Assembly: GCA_963696655.1 (NCBI GenBank)
Contig: CAVOLB010000136.1
Span: 1-64,000 of the forward strand
Reading direction: 5' to 3'
Source: Hypericibacter sp963696655
GTDB taxonomy: Bacteria; Pseudomonadota; Alphaproteobacteria; Dongiales; Dongiaceae
Length of the DNA: 64,000 bases
Made by a program: the position numbers and the translations under genes. The stretch's first letter is position 1. The number at the start of each line of letters is the position of its first letter. Below the pieces are notes generated by a model that saw only the letters and a list, made by a program, of their open reading frames with translations, had not been told where the DNA came from and searched no databases. Of the stretch, positions 1 to 8,987 are shown in pieces.

Positions 1-94
1 GCCTTGATGGGGGAGGGTAAGGGAGGGGGTGGGGCAGCAATCGAGTTCTACGATGACCCCCCGCCCTAACCCTCCCCCACAAGGGGGGAGGGGA
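1..94. repeat. Double-hairpin GC repeat, copy A (left end cut by window)
   Basis: Two G/C-rich hairpin halves facing each other: a left half with GGGGGAGGG and GGGAGGGGG tracts and a right hairpin with arms CCTCCCCC and GGGGGAGG at 71-91. The outer arm of the left hairpin lies beyond the window edge. The right edge is 15 bases behind the ksgA stop codon, as in the other copies of this family (26036, 32185, 34339, 35795, 50062, 51577 and 54611/55805). A role as a transcription terminator for ksgA is inferred. Confidence 0.7.
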
Positions 95-109
95 TAGAAT
101 ACGCGACAA

Positions 110-976
110 TCACCCCTTCCGCCCCCGGCCCGCCGCCAGCGCTCGTGCCAGCGCGCAGAACTGTTCCACGCTCAGATCCTCGGCGCGCGCCGTTCCGTCG
201 ATCTCGGCCGCGGCCAGCAGCGCTGCGGCGTCGGGCGCCACGGAACGCAGGCTCTGGCGCAGCATCTTGCGGCGCTGGTTGAAGGCGGCGGCGGTGACGC
301 GCTCCAGGATCTCCGCATCGGCGGGATAGCGCGGTTGGGCCAGCGGGCGGATCTCCACCACGCTCGAGGTCACCTTCGGGGGCGGGGTGAAGGCCCGCGG
401 CGGCAGGTCGAACAACCGCTTCACGTCGGCGCGCCACTGCAGCGCGACCGAGAGCCGGCCATAGTCGCGCGAGCCGGGAGCCGCCGCCAGGCGCTCGGCC
501 ACTTCCTTCTGGAACATCAGCACCAGGCGCTCGAGCCGCGCCAGCGAGGGCAGCCAGCGCGCCAACAATGCCGTCGAGACGTTGTAGGGGAGGTTGGCGA
601 CGATGCGGCGGGGCGCTTCGCCGAGCTTGGCGGGATCGATCTCCATGGCGTCGCCGGCGATGATCTCGAGGCGGCCGGGATAGGCGGCGGCCAGTTCCTG
701 CAGCGCCTCGACACAGCGCGGATCGAGCTCGATGGCGATGACCTTGCGTGCGCCATGGGCCAGCAGCGAGCGGGTCAGGCCCCCGGGGCCGGGCCCGATC
801 TCGATGGTGGTGCCGGTAGCGAGCTCGCCGCCGGCCCGGGCGATCCGGCCGGTCAGATTGAGGTCCAGCAGGAAATGCTGGCCGAGCGAGCGCTTGGCGG
901 CCAGGCCATGCCGCGCAATGACGTCGCGCAGAGGCGGGAGGGTCGGCGCCGCGTCGGTTGGGGGCGGCGCGCTCAT
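110..976 (-). CDS. rsmA: 16S rRNA (adenine(1518)-N(6)/adenine(1519)-N(6))-dimethyltransferase RsmA/KsgA
   Basis: This 288-residue protein dimethylates two adjacent adenosines in the 3' terminal hairpin of 16S rRNA during small-subunit assembly, using S-adenosylmethionine. Visible motifs are the KsgA N-terminal signature LGQHFLLD near residue 31, the SAM-binding EIGPGPGGL loop near 59-67 and the catalytic NLPY motif at 128-131; the length is normal for the family. The ATG start overlaps by four bases (ATGA) the stop codon of a 25-codon mini-frame, which itself overlaps surA, so translation is probably coupled along the lptD-surA-ksgA operon. pdxA, normally between surA and ksgA, is absent. Identification is firm. 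Confidence 0.97.
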   Translation of the reverse strand: MSAPPPTDAAPTLPPLRDVIARHGLAAKRSLGQHFLLDLNLTGRIARAGGELATGTTIEIGPGPGGLTRSLLAHGARKVIAIELDPRCVEALQELAAAYPGRLEIIAGDAMEIDPAKLGEAPRRIVANLPYNVSTALLARWLPSLARLERLVLMFQKEVAERLAAAPGSRDYGRLSVALQWRADVKRLFDLPPRAFTPPPKVTSSVVEIRPLAQPRYPADAEILERVTAAAFNQRRKMLRQSLRSVAPDAAALLAAAEIDGTARAEDLSVEQFCALARALAAGRGRKG

Positions 977-1050
977 CGGCGCGGCTGTCCGGCAGGCCAG
1001 GTTGCGGCCATCGCGCCCGGCGCCGAACGCCGTGGCGCCGTCCCGGTCAT
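973..1050 (-). CDS. 25-codon mini-frame at the usual position of pdxA
   Basis: A 25-residue reading frame starts with an ATG that overlaps the surA stop (ATGA at 1047-1050) and ends with a TGA overlapping the ksgA start (ATGA at 973-976). The peptide begins MTGTAP and ends PAGQPRR. In many alphaproteobacteria pdxA lies exactly here, so this may be the scar of an in-frame pdxA deletion that kept both coupling overlaps, or merely a spacer translated to keep ribosomes moving to ksgA. It has no domain and may have no function as a peptide. The overlaps are seen directly; the deletion history is inference. Confidence 0.4.
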   Translation of the reverse strand: MTGTAPRRSAPGAMAATWPAGQPRR

Positions 1051-1982
1051 TGCCGGATATCGATGAAGGCCTGCGTGCGCAGATCGCTCAGATAGGCGCG
1101 GGCCAGCGTGTCGATACGCTGAGCGGTCAGCCGGCTGGTGACCGCATCCTCGTCGATCGGCGTCTGCCCGGCCGTGCGCTGGTCGAACAGCGTCAGGATG
1201 GAGTAACCGCCCGAGGTCTGGATCGGGCCGGTGATCTGGCCCTTGGTCATCGCGGTGACCGCGCCGCGCATGCCGGGATCGAGCTGGTCCGCCCGCAGCC
1301 ATCCCAGGACGCCGCCGTTGCTGCCGGTGGGGGATTGCGAGAATTGCTGGGCCAGCTCGGTGAAACTGGCGCCCTGCTGCAGTTGCGCCATCAGATCCCG
1401 GCCGGTCGATTCCACCGCGGCGGCGTCAGCCGGTGAATAGACCGGGAGAAAGATCTCGCCAACCAGATATTCCGGCTTGCCCTCGTTCTCCTTCATCTGG
1501 GCGATCTCGTCGTCGATATCCTTGCGGTTGACGGTCGCCGCGCTGCGGAAGCGCTTGCGCACGACCATCTGCCAGGCGATATCGGCGCGGAACTGATCGG
1601 CCAGGGAGTCCATCAGGATTCCGCTTGCCGCCAGCTTCTGCCTGAACTCTTCCAGGGTGAGCTTGTTCTGCTGCGCCAGCTCGTTCAGGCGCGCATTGAC
1701 CTCGGCATCGTCGACGGTGATCCCCTGCGCCTTGGCCGCCTGGGTCTTGAGATGCTCGTCGATGAGATTGCGCAACACGACGCCGGAGAGCCGCTGGCGA
1801 TTTTCCTGCGTGTCCTGGACATGCGACGCGACAATGGCCACACGCGTGCGCACCAGAAGGTCGATCACGGTGATGATGTCTTCGTTGACGACGGCGGCGA
1901 TCTTGAGGTCCTGGCTCGCGGCCGGGTGGGCCGTCGTCGAGACAAACAGGAGAAAGAGCGCGTACGCGAACCAGCGCCTCAC
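1047..1982 (-). CDS. surA: Periplasmic peptidylprolyl isomerase / chaperone SurA
   Basis: SurA-type chaperone that helps outer-membrane proteins such as LptD fold in the periplasm. From the proposed GTG start at 1982 the protein has 311 residues: a signal peptide (about 1-23, RRWFAYALFLLF then a small-residue cleavage region), a SurA N-terminal domain (VVNEDIIT...) and one parvulin rotamase domain at about 160-275 (FTELAQQFSQ, GGVLGWL). An open frame continues upstream to 2177, but the signal peptide would then be buried 65 residues inside and a promoter-like -10/-35 pair lies at 2139-2168, so the shorter start is preferred. It lies downstream of lptD in the same direction, and its stop overlaps the mini-frame before ksgA. 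Confidence 0.88.
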   Translation of the reverse strand: MRRWFAYALFLLFVSTTAHPAASQDLKIAAVVNEDIITVIDLLVRTRVAIVASHVQDTQENRQRLSGVVLRNLIDEHLKTQAAKAQGITVDDAEVNARLNELAQQNKLTLEEFRQKLAASGILMDSLADQFRADIAWQMVVRKRFRSAATVNRKDIDDEIAQMKENEGKPEYLVGEIFLPVYSPADAAAVESTGRDLMAQLQQGASFTELAQQFSQSPTGSNGGVLGWLRADQLDPGMRGAVTAMTKGQITGPIQTSGGYSILTLFDQRTAGQTPIDEDAVTSRLTAQRIDTLARAYLSDLRTQAFIDIRQ

Positions 1983-2138
1983 TATGGGGTATGCCTTTCG
2001 GGTCCGGCACAGGATCGGTTCGGCGACGGTCGGGCCGCTCCATGGATCCTGCGTCACTTCAAGAAACCGGAGCCCGGGTCGGGGTCCGGGCCGGGCGGCT
2101 CGGAACGATCGGGCTCCAGGGGCGAGAAAACCGGCGCC

Positions 2139-2168
2139 ACTATAAGCGAAGCCCGGCGGGGCGGACAA
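2139..2168 (-). promoter_or_regulatory. Candidate sigma-70 promoter for surA-ksgA
   Basis: On the minus strand TTGTCC (2168-2163) is followed after 18 bases by TATAGT (2144-2139). It lies in the 274-base gap between lptD and the proposed surA start and would give a leader of about 150 bases. Seen by eye only; strength unknown. If real, it rules out the longer surA frame that begins at 2177. Confidence 0.4.
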
Positions 2169-2256
2169 TGTGGCCAAATCGGTTAGGCGGAACGCCCCGG
2201 AACGCCCGATTCGGGGGGGCCGGACCCGTTTCCCGGCCCAGGCGGCGTTCAGCCGG

Positions 2257-4476
2257 TCAGAAGGGGACGTCGACGGCGCCCAGATTCTTGAAACCCACCG
2301 TGAACAGGAAGCTGGTGCCCGAATTCACTTCCTCGTCTTCGACATTGCTGTGGGTGATCGCCGCCCGCAGCAGGATGCATTCGTCCTCATAGGCGACTCC
2401 GCCGCCGATATAGCGCAGGACGTTGTTCTCGATATCCTCGCGGGCCTTGAAATTGACCGACCAGTAGTCGCTCACCTTGGCGGCGATGGTGCCGAAGACT
2501 TCCTCGCGCTTCCCCAGATCGCTGCTATCGATGTTGTCGATCTGGGCGTAGCTGAGGGTCGCGTTGATCTCCGGGATGCCGACGGTCAGGCCCACTTCGT
2601 TGTGGCGGGCAGACAAGCTGGTGGTGCTGTAGCGAAAGCGATAGAGCAGGTCCAGCCAGTCGGTCGGCTGCAGGTCGATGCGCCCGACGACATCCGAAAG
2701 ATCCTGCTCGATGCCTGATCCGTCGCCGAATACGCCCTGGTCGCCGCCGATGCGAAAGCTCTGGCCGAGGAAGATCGTGGTCTGGCCGATGGTCTGGTTG
2801 ATGGCGCTCCAGCGAACCCCATAGTCGACGCGCTGGCCGTTATCGACCCGATCGAGGCCTTGGAAACGATCCGCCTGGAAGAGGTTGGTGTCGTCGAGCT
2901 CGGTGCCGACGCTGTCTTCGTTGGGGATCTTGCCGGTATTGCCGGCATTGGTGGAGGCGTAGAGGCCGACGATCGGCTCGATCACCTGGTGGACCGAGCC
3001 CGTCGTGGTCGCGAAGGGATAGCGCCACTCGAAGGCGAATTGCGGGAAGATGCGGCCGGCGAGGCCGCTGAAGGTGTCGCCCGAGGGGTTCACATCGTTG
3101 TTGTCGGGATCGACGTCGTCGACCCAATAGCCGTCGCCGCGCAACGACAAGTCGAGCTTGTAGATGTCGCCCGCGGGCGCGGTGTAAGGCAGGCTCCAGC
3201 CGAGATTCAGCGAAACGCGCCGGCTGTCCCGGCCCTGGATGCGATCGAGCACCAACGTGTTGAAGTCGACCTTGTAGTAGCCGCCATAGTCGGCGGGCTC
3301 GCTCACATAATTATAGTCGATGACCGGCGTGACGATCGGCGCTTCGTCATTGTTGTCGGTGTCGAGCGTGCCCTGAAAGGCGTAGTTGTTGATCGAGAGG
3401 TAGTTGCGGCCCTCGAAATTCTCGGCGAACAGCCGGCTGGTCAGGGTGCGGTCGTTGCCGAGGTTGTAGAGACGCATATAGGTCTTGTCGGTCTCGCGCT
3501 GGGCATCGAAGCCCCAGCGCCAGTTGTCGTCGATATCGAAGCGCCCGAAGCTGTCGATATTGCCGCGAAACTGGTCATGCAGGGTTTCGTTGACGCCGTT
3601 ATGGGTTCGTTCGCGATCGGCGATCGTGGCGCTGCCGGCGAGCTGCAGGTAGCCGTCCGGCAACCGGTAGCGATATTCGGCCTGGGCGTCCACGCTCTGC
3701 TGCGTCGTGATCAGAGGGGACAGGGTGATGTCCTGGTCCGGTCCCAAGACCCAGAAATAGGGAATCTGGACCTGGAAGCCGAGATTGTTGTTCATCCCGA
3801 AGGTCGGCGACAGGAAGCCGCTCTGGCGTTTGACGGTCGGGTCCGGATGCGAGAAGTAGGGCGTATAGAAGACCGGCACGCCATAGATCTCCATCCAGGC
3901 GTCTTCATATTCGATGCGATGGGCTTGCTGGTCGTGGGTGACCTTCACGGCCTTGATCTGCCAGAGCGGGGCCCGGGTCGGGTCGCTGGCGCAAAGCTCG
4001 CAGGGCGAATAGACCGCCTGGTGAAGCTCGGTGTAATTGCCGGCATATCGCTGCGCCGAATTGGCCGCCATGCGCGAGCGGTCCGAAAGCAGCATCTTGA
4101 TGTTCGAGATGGCGCCTTCCTTGAGGTCGTCCTTCAGCTCCATATGGTCGGCAAAAAGGACGTTCCCGTCCTGATCCATCATCGCGACATTGCCGTCGGC
4201 CGTGACCACCTGTGTCTTCTCGACATAGGCAACCCGATCCGCCAGAAGCACCTTGTCGTTCTGCGAGATTTCGACATGGCCGGTGGCGACGACCAGGCCC
4301 TGTTCCTGGTCGTAGGTGATTTCATCAGCGATCAGCAATACCGGGCTGTTGGGGTGCGGCAGCAGTTGCTTGGCCAGATCCTGCTCGCCTTGATCCGAAG
4401 AGGCCGACCATGCCGCGGTGGATGCCACGATCATCGCCAGCGCCATCCCCATCAGCGCGGCCCATCCCCCTCTCAT
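2257..4476 (-). CDS. lptD: LPS-assembly protein LptD
   Basis: Outer-membrane beta-barrel that inserts lipopolysaccharide into the outer leaflet at the end of the Lpt bridge. The 739-residue product has a signal peptide (about 1-24, ending TAAWSAS), an OstA/LptA-like N-terminal domain (about 45-150, DEITYDQEQGLVVATGHVEI) and a long C-terminal barrel with alternating aromatic strands ending in VDVPF. Cysteines at about 159, 162 and 700 are candidates for the LptD disulfides linking the two domains. It begins six bases after lptG ends on the same strand, forming an lptF-lptG-lptD run, and surA follows. Length and order match alphaproteobacterial relatives. Confidence 0.96.
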   Translation of the reverse strand: MRGGWAALMGMALAMIVASTAAWSASSDQGEQDLAKQLLPHPNSPVLLIADEITYDQEQGLVVATGHVEISQNDKVLLADRVAYVEKTQVVTADGNVAMMDQDGNVLFADHMELKDDLKEGAISNIKMLLSDRSRMAANSAQRYAGNYTELHQAVYSPCELCASDPTRAPLWQIKAVKVTHDQQAHRIEYEDAWMEIYGVPVFYTPYFSHPDPTVKRQSGFLSPTFGMNNNLGFQVQIPYFWVLGPDQDITLSPLITTQQSVDAQAEYRYRLPDGYLQLAGSATIADRERTHNGVNETLHDQFRGNIDSFGRFDIDDNWRWGFDAQRETDKTYMRLYNLGNDRTLTSRLFAENFEGRNYLSINNYAFQGTLDTDNNDEAPIVTPVIDYNYVSEPADYGGYYKVDFNTLVLDRIQGRDSRRVSLNLGWSLPYTAPAGDIYKLDLSLRGDGYWVDDVDPDNNDVNPSGDTFSGLAGRIFPQFAFEWRYPFATTTGSVHQVIEPIVGLYASTNAGNTGKIPNEDSVGTELDDTNLFQADRFQGLDRVDNGQRVDYGVRWSAINQTIGQTTIFLGQSFRIGGDQGVFGDGSGIEQDLSDVVGRIDLQPTDWLDLLYRFRYSTTSLSARHNEVGLTVGIPEINATLSYAQIDNIDSSDLGKREEVFGTIAAKVSDYWSVNFKAREDIENNVLRYIGGGVAYEDECILLRAAITHSNVEDEEVNSGTSFLFTVGFKNLGAVDVPF

Positions 4477-4482
4477 ATCCCC

Positions 4483-5583
4483 TTAGCCGTCCTCGAAATG
4501 TAAAAGCATCGTAATGCCGAGCAGGGCCGTGACACCCGCTGGTGCCCATGCCGCCAACTGCAACGGAATGCTCGAGTTGATCCCCAAGGCGTGAACCAAG
4601 TCGGACAGGAAATAGAGCAGGAAACCCGTGAAGGCGCCAGCCCCGGCGAGCAGCGCGGCGTCGCCTTTGCGATGAAACCTGAGAGCGAAGGATGCGGCGA
4701 TCACGAGCAGGGCCATGTACAGCACGGGCATGGCCAGCATGCGGTTCCACAGGAGCCGATGCGGCCGCGCCGTGAACCCCGTCGATTCGAGCAGCGAGAT
4801 ATAGCGTGGAAGCGCCCAAAAGGAGATCGCGTTGGTGCGCGCGAAGCGGTCCAGGATCTCGCCATAGCTGATCCGAGTCGGCACCGTGAGATGGTCCATG
4901 CGTTCAACGGCGTGTCCGGCGATCACCCGCTCGACGCCGCTCAATTGCCACAGCCCGTTCTCGATTTTTCCAACCTTGGCATCGACCCGCTCGTTAAAAT
5001 GATCGTCGGGATCGAACAGCAGGAAAATCAGCCCACCCAGCGCCCGGTCCTCGAGACTCACATGCGTTGCATGGACGATGGCCGTGCCGTCGGTATTCTG
5101 TTCCCGCAGCCAGACGCCGCTGCCTGCCGACGCGACGAGGTTGCCGTTGCCGCCGCCGAACCAGGTGTCGTGCAACTGGTCGAATCTGGCTTGCATCGTC
5201 GTGGCGATCGGATCCAGGACCGTAATCCGCAGGATACCGATCGCCAGCGCAGCCAGCAGGGCAGGCGCGATGAACTGCCAGACGGAAACGCCTGCCGCCC
5301 GCGCCACCACCAGCTCGCTGGTCCGGGTCAATTGATGGTAGGTGCCAAGCCCCGAGATCAGGATGACAAAGGGCAGGACTTGCTGGAAGGTCTGCGGCAG
5401 GCGGAGCAGCGCAAGCCCCATGAGACTGAACAGCCCGACATCGGCTCCGGCGGCGTCCTCGGTCAGAAACTGGATCATGTCGGCGGCGAAGATGATGCCG
5501 CAGACGGTAAACGCGACCGCGACGCACCAGAGCAGGAAATGCCGCAGCAAATAGAACGACAACGTCGGCGGGAGCAGTCTCAT
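4483..5583 (-). CDS. lptG: LPS export ABC transporter permease LptG
   Basis: Inner-membrane permease that pairs with LptF and the LptB ATPase to extract lipopolysaccharide and push it onto the periplasmic bridge. From the ATG at 5583 it has 366 residues (MRLLPPTLSFYLLRHFLLW). Three membrane segments lie in the N-terminal third, then a periplasmic jelly-roll domain (about 130-260), then three more segments near the end, as expected for the YjgP/YjgQ family. The ATG overlaps the lptF stop by four bases. An open frame extends upstream into lptF but has shadow-type composition, so the overlap start is chosen. Confidence 0.95.
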   Translation of the reverse strand: MRLLPPTLSFYLLRHFLLWCVAVAFTVCGIIFAADMIQFLTEDAAGADVGLFSLMGLALLRLPQTFQQVLPFVILISGLGTYHQLTRTSELVVARAAGVSVWQFIAPALLAALAIGILRITVLDPIATTMQARFDQLHDTWFGGGNGNLVASAGSGVWLREQNTDGTAIVHATHVSLEDRALGGLIFLLFDPDDHFNERVDAKVGKIENGLWQLSGVERVIAGHAVERMDHLTVPTRISYGEILDRFARTNAISFWALPRYISLLESTGFTARPHRLLWNRMLAMPVLYMALLVIAASFALRFHRKGDAALLAGAGAFTGFLLYFLSDLVHALGINSSIPLQLAAWAPAGVTALLGITMLLHFEDG

Positions 5584-6725
5584 GGCTGAGCTGCCCACGA
5601 TCTGATGGGGAACGGATTGCCCAGGACGGGCAGGCGCAACAGCGCAAGCGCGAGCAGCGTGGGCGTCAGCGGTACGGCATAGAGCAGCGGCCAGAAATCG
5701 GGCGTGTGGATGGTCGCGCTCAGCGCACCATAGGCGCCCGCCTGCATGGCGCAGACCAGCAGGACCGCGACGACGCCGCGCCAGAACTGGGCCCGGCGGC
5801 CGACACCGCCGACCAGCAGCGCGGCGAGGCCCACCGCGACATAGGCCAGGCCGAAGAGCGGCTGCGACAGACGCCAATGCAGCTCGGTCCGGTAGCGGGT
5901 CTGGGTGGCGCTGTCGAGCGGATCGTCCGGCCGCAGGAGTTGCCCGAGGGTCAACCATTGCAGCTTCGGCTGGACCGCCCGCGCGGCGCTGTCGCCGATT
6001 CCGAGCTGCACGAGGGTGCGCTCGAAGGTCAGTATCGACGGCGGATCCTTCGGGGATTCGCGCTGCTGCAGGGTTCCGTCCTCGAGCAGGATCGCCGGTC
6101 CCGTCGGTCCGCCGGTGATGAGCCCGCGCGACGCCGTGTAGATGGTCTGCGGCCGGCCGGCTCGCTGATCATAGACCACGACGCCGGCAAGCGATCCGTC
6201 CGCGGTGCGGGCGCGGGTATAGACCGTCACCCCCGGAGTCGCTTCGGTAAAGACCCCCTCCTGGATCAGCACCTGGGAGAAATCGTTGCGGAGCTCGGCG
6301 GTCAGCCCGCCGAATGCCCGGTTGGCATGCGGAGCCAGGGAAAGGCCGAGCCAGTAGCAGATCAGCGTGATACCGGCCGCCGTGACCAGCGCCGGCCGCG
6401 CGAGCTGCCAGGGGCTCATGCCGACGCTGCGCAGCACCACCAGCTCGCTATCGACTCCCAGGCGCCAATACACGAACAGGCTGGCGATGAAGAGCGCCGC
6501 GGGGAGCAGGATGATCAGCAGCGCTGGCACCAGCAGGCTCAGCAGAGAGAGCGCCGTCATCAGGGGCAGGCCGCGGTTGATGATCAGGTCCAGGAACCGG
6601 ACGGTCTGGGTCAGCCAGATCACGAACGTCAGGCCAAGGGTGATGACCGTCAGAAGCAGCGCCACCTGCCTGCCGATGTAGATATTGACGCTGCGTACGG
6701 TCTTGATCCGGACCATGGCACGCAT
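5580..6725 (-). CDS. lptF: LPS export ABC transporter permease LptF
   Basis: Partner permease of LptG in the LptB2FG lipopolysaccharide extractor. The 381-residue product has an N-terminal membrane segment starting near IYIGRQVALLLTVITLGLTF, two more in the first third, a periplasmic domain (about 130-270) and a C-terminal three-segment block ending PVLGNPFP. It is the first gene of the minus-strand lptF-lptG-lptD-surA-ksgA operon and is divergent from pepA, a conserved arrangement in this class. A later in-frame ATG (MVRIKTVRS) is possible as start. The lptB and lptAC genes are not in the window. Confidence 0.95.
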   Translation of the reverse strand: MRAMVRIKTVRSVNIYIGRQVALLLTVITLGLTFVIWLTQTVRFLDLIINRGLPLMTALSLLSLLVPALLIILLPAALFIASLFVYWRLGVDSELVVLRSVGMSPWQLARPALVTAAGITLICYWLGLSLAPHANRAFGGLTAELRNDFSQVLIQEGVFTEATPGVTVYTRARTADGSLAGVVVYDQRAGRPQTIYTASRGLITGGPTGPAILLEDGTLQQRESPKDPPSILTFERTLVQLGIGDSAARAVQPKLQWLTLGQLLRPDDPLDSATQTRYRTELHWRLSQPLFGLAYVAVGLAALLVGGVGRRAQFWRGVVAVLLVCAMQAGAYGALSATIHTPDFWPLLYAVPLTPTLLALALLRLPVLGNPFPIRSWAAQP

Positions 6726-6956
6726 GATAGGCAGGGGCGCGGCGGCGTTCCTAGCCTGGATTCGCCAATCCGATGAAGGATTTCCGGTTCGGCGATGTTT
6801 GCGCCGGAATCCGGCCCCGCTTTATCGTATCCGGAGCCTGTGATACAGGAAGTTTGCCGGCAGCGCCCGCTGCCTTAGCCTCTCATGGGCCCGCTCGTGG
6901 CCCCGGCCTCCTGCCGATCCCCGCGCCCTGGCCGCATTGCTTGGAGATCTCTGTCG

Positions 6957-8456
6957 ATGAAGATTCATTTCGCCAAATTCGAGATACCGGAATCCGGTGC
7001 GCTCGCGGTGGGCGCGCTCGAGGACCGCAAGCTGCAGGCGAGTGCGACGGCCCTCGACAAGGCGGCGAAGGGCGCGCTCGGCCGGGCGCTGGGCGTCAGC
7101 CGCTTCAAGGGCCGCGCCGACGACCTGCTGCAGCTTCTGGCACCGGGCGACCTGCCGCTGTCCCGGGTGCTGCTGTTCGGGCTGGGCCAGGCCACGGCGG
7201 TGGATGCGCTGGCAGCGCAGGCCCTCGGCGGACGCCTGACCGCCTATGCCAACGGCACGGGCGACAGCGCCCTGGCGATCGCGATCGACGCGATCCCGGG
7301 CGCGGCGCTGTCGCCGGCCGAAATGGCGGCGAATGTCGCGCTCGGGGCCCGGCTGCGGGCCTACCGCTTCGACAAATATCGGACCAAGGAAAAGCCGGAG
7401 CAGAAGCCCAGCTTGAAGAAGCTGACCCTGCTGGTCGAGGACCCGAACGCCGCCAAGAAGCTGTTCGAGCCGCTGGACCGGCTGGCCGACGGCGTCGTCT
7501 TCACCCGCGATCTGGTGTCGGAGCCCGCCAACGTCATCTATCCGGAAAGCCTGGCCGAGCAGGCCAAGACCCTCGAGGATCTCGGCGTGAAGGTCGAGAT
7601 CCTGGGCGAGAAGGAGATGAAGAAGCTCGGCATGAACGCCCTCCTGGGCGTCGGTCAGGGCAGTGCCCGCGAATCGCAGCTCGTCGTGATGCAGTGGAAA
7701 GGCCTCCCCGAGAGCCGCAAGAAGCCCCCCATCGCCTTCATCGGCAAGGGCGTGACCTTCGACACCGGCGGCATCTCGATCAAGCCCGCGGCTGGCATGG
7801 AAGAGATGAAGTGGGACATGGCCGGGGCCGGGGCCGTCATCGGGTTGATGAAGGCGCTGGCGGGCCGCAAGGCCAAGGTGAACGCGATCGGCGTCATCGG
7901 CCTGGTCGAGAACATGCCGTCCGGCACCGCGCAGCGTCCCGGCGACGTGGTGAAGTCGATGTCGGGCCAGACGATCGAGGTCATCAATACCGACGCCGAG
8001 GGCCGGCTCGTGCTGGCCGACGCGATCTGGTACACGCAAGACCGCTTCAAGCCGCAATTGATGGTCAATCTGGCGACCTTGACCGGCGCCATCATGATCG
8101 CGCTGGGGCAGATCCATGCGGGCCTGTTCTCGAACAACGATCAGCTTTCCGAGCGTCTGCTGGCGGCCGGTCGTGCCAGCGGCGAACTGCTCTGGCGCAT
8201 GCCGCTCGGCGACGGTTACGACAAGATCATCAATTCCGACATCGCCGACATGAAGAACGTCGGCAACCGTTATGGCGGCTCCATCACGGCGGCGCAGTTC
8301 ATCCAGCGCTTCGTCAACGACGTGCCCTGGGCGCATCTCGATATCGCGGGGATGGCCTGGTCCGACAAGGACGCGCCGACCGTGCCGAAGGGCGCCACCG
8401 GTTACGGTGTGCGCCTGCTGGAGCGGTTCGTCGCGGACCATTACGAAGAGCGGTAA
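6957..8456 (+). CDS. pepA: Leucyl aminopeptidase (M17 family)
   Basis: Cytosolic dinuclear-zinc exopeptidase that removes N-terminal residues from peptides. The 499-residue product (ATG at 6957, MKIHFAKFEIPE) has the variable N-terminal domain and the M17 catalytic domain, with the metal-binding GKGVTFDTGG stretch near residue 263 and the family signature NTDAEGRLVLAD from residue 344. An open frame extends 24 codons upstream but reads as arginine/proline-rich leader, so the internal ATG is preferred. It is divergent from lptF and followed by holC 73 bases later on the same strand; pepA-holC adjacency is common in proteobacteria. Confidence 0.96.
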   Translation: MKIHFAKFEIPESGALAVGALEDRKLQASATALDKAAKGALGRALGVSRFKGRADDLLQLLAPGDLPLSRVLLFGLGQATAVDALAAQALGGRLTAYANGTGDSALAIAIDAIPGAALSPAEMAANVALGARLRAYRFDKYRTKEKPEQKPSLKKLTLLVEDPNAAKKLFEPLDRLADGVVFTRDLVSEPANVIYPESLAEQAKTLEDLGVKVEILGEKEMKKLGMNALLGVGQGSARESQLVVMQWKGLPESRKKPPIAFIGKGVTFDTGGISIKPAAGMEEMKWDMAGAGAVIGLMKALAGRKAKVNAIGVIGLVENMPSGTAQRPGDVVKSMSGQTIEVINTDAEGRLVLADAIWYTQDRFKPQLMVNLATLTGAIMIALGQIHAGLFSNNDQLSERLLAAGRASGELLWRMPLGDGYDKIINSDIADMKNVGNRYGGSITAAQFIQRFVNDVPWAHLDIAGMAWSDKDAPTVPKGATGYGVRLLERFVADHYEER

Positions 8457-8529
8457 GCCCCCGATTCCGGGCGCGATCGTCTGCTGATCGCGTCCGGTAT
8501 CGGGGCGGCTGCGCGGCAGAGGGCGGTGC

Positions 8530-8985
8530 TTGACCGAAGTCCGGTTCTATCATTTGCAGCGGACCAGCCTTGAAGCGGCCTTGCCGAAGCTGCTCGAGCG
8601 AACGCTGGCGCGCGGGCAGCGTGCCGTGGTGATGGCGGGATCGAGCGAGCGGGTCGAGGCGCTGACGGCGCAACTCTGGACTTATGATCCCAACAGCTTC
8701 CTGCCCCATGGCAGCAAGCGGGACGGTCGCCCCGATCGTCAGCCGGTCTGGTTGACGGACCAGGACGAGAACCCCAACAACGCCAGCGTGCTGTTCCTGA
8801 CGGACGGCGCGCGATCGGGCGCGGTCTCCGGGTTCGAGCTGTGCGTCGAGATGCTGGACGGTCAGGACGAGGCCGCGGTCGCGGCGGGCCGGCAGCGCTG
8901 GGCCGCCTACAAGGAAGCGGGCCACAGCCTTGTCTATTATCAGCAGGACGACAACGGACGCTGGCAGGAAAAGGCGAAGGGGTGA
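8530..8985 (+). CDS. holC: DNA polymerase III chi subunit
   Basis: HolC (chi) is the clamp-loader accessory subunit that contacts single-strand-binding protein. The 151-residue product opens TEVRFYHLQRTSLEAALPKLLERTL and shows the family hallmark WTYDPNSFLPHG with the following acidic and aromatic blocks. The start is a TTG at 8530, behind an AGAGGGCGG ribosome site. It follows pepA and lies two bases before the next gene, so the three probably share a transcript. Confidence 0.92.
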   Translation: MTEVRFYHLQRTSLEAALPKLLERTLARGQRAVVMAGSSERVEALTAQLWTYDPNSFLPHGSKRDGRPDRQPVWLTDQDENPNNASVLFLTDGARSGAVSGFELCVEMLDGQDEAAVAAGRQRWAAYKEAGHSLVYYQQDDNGRWQEKAKG

Positions 8986-8987
8986 GT

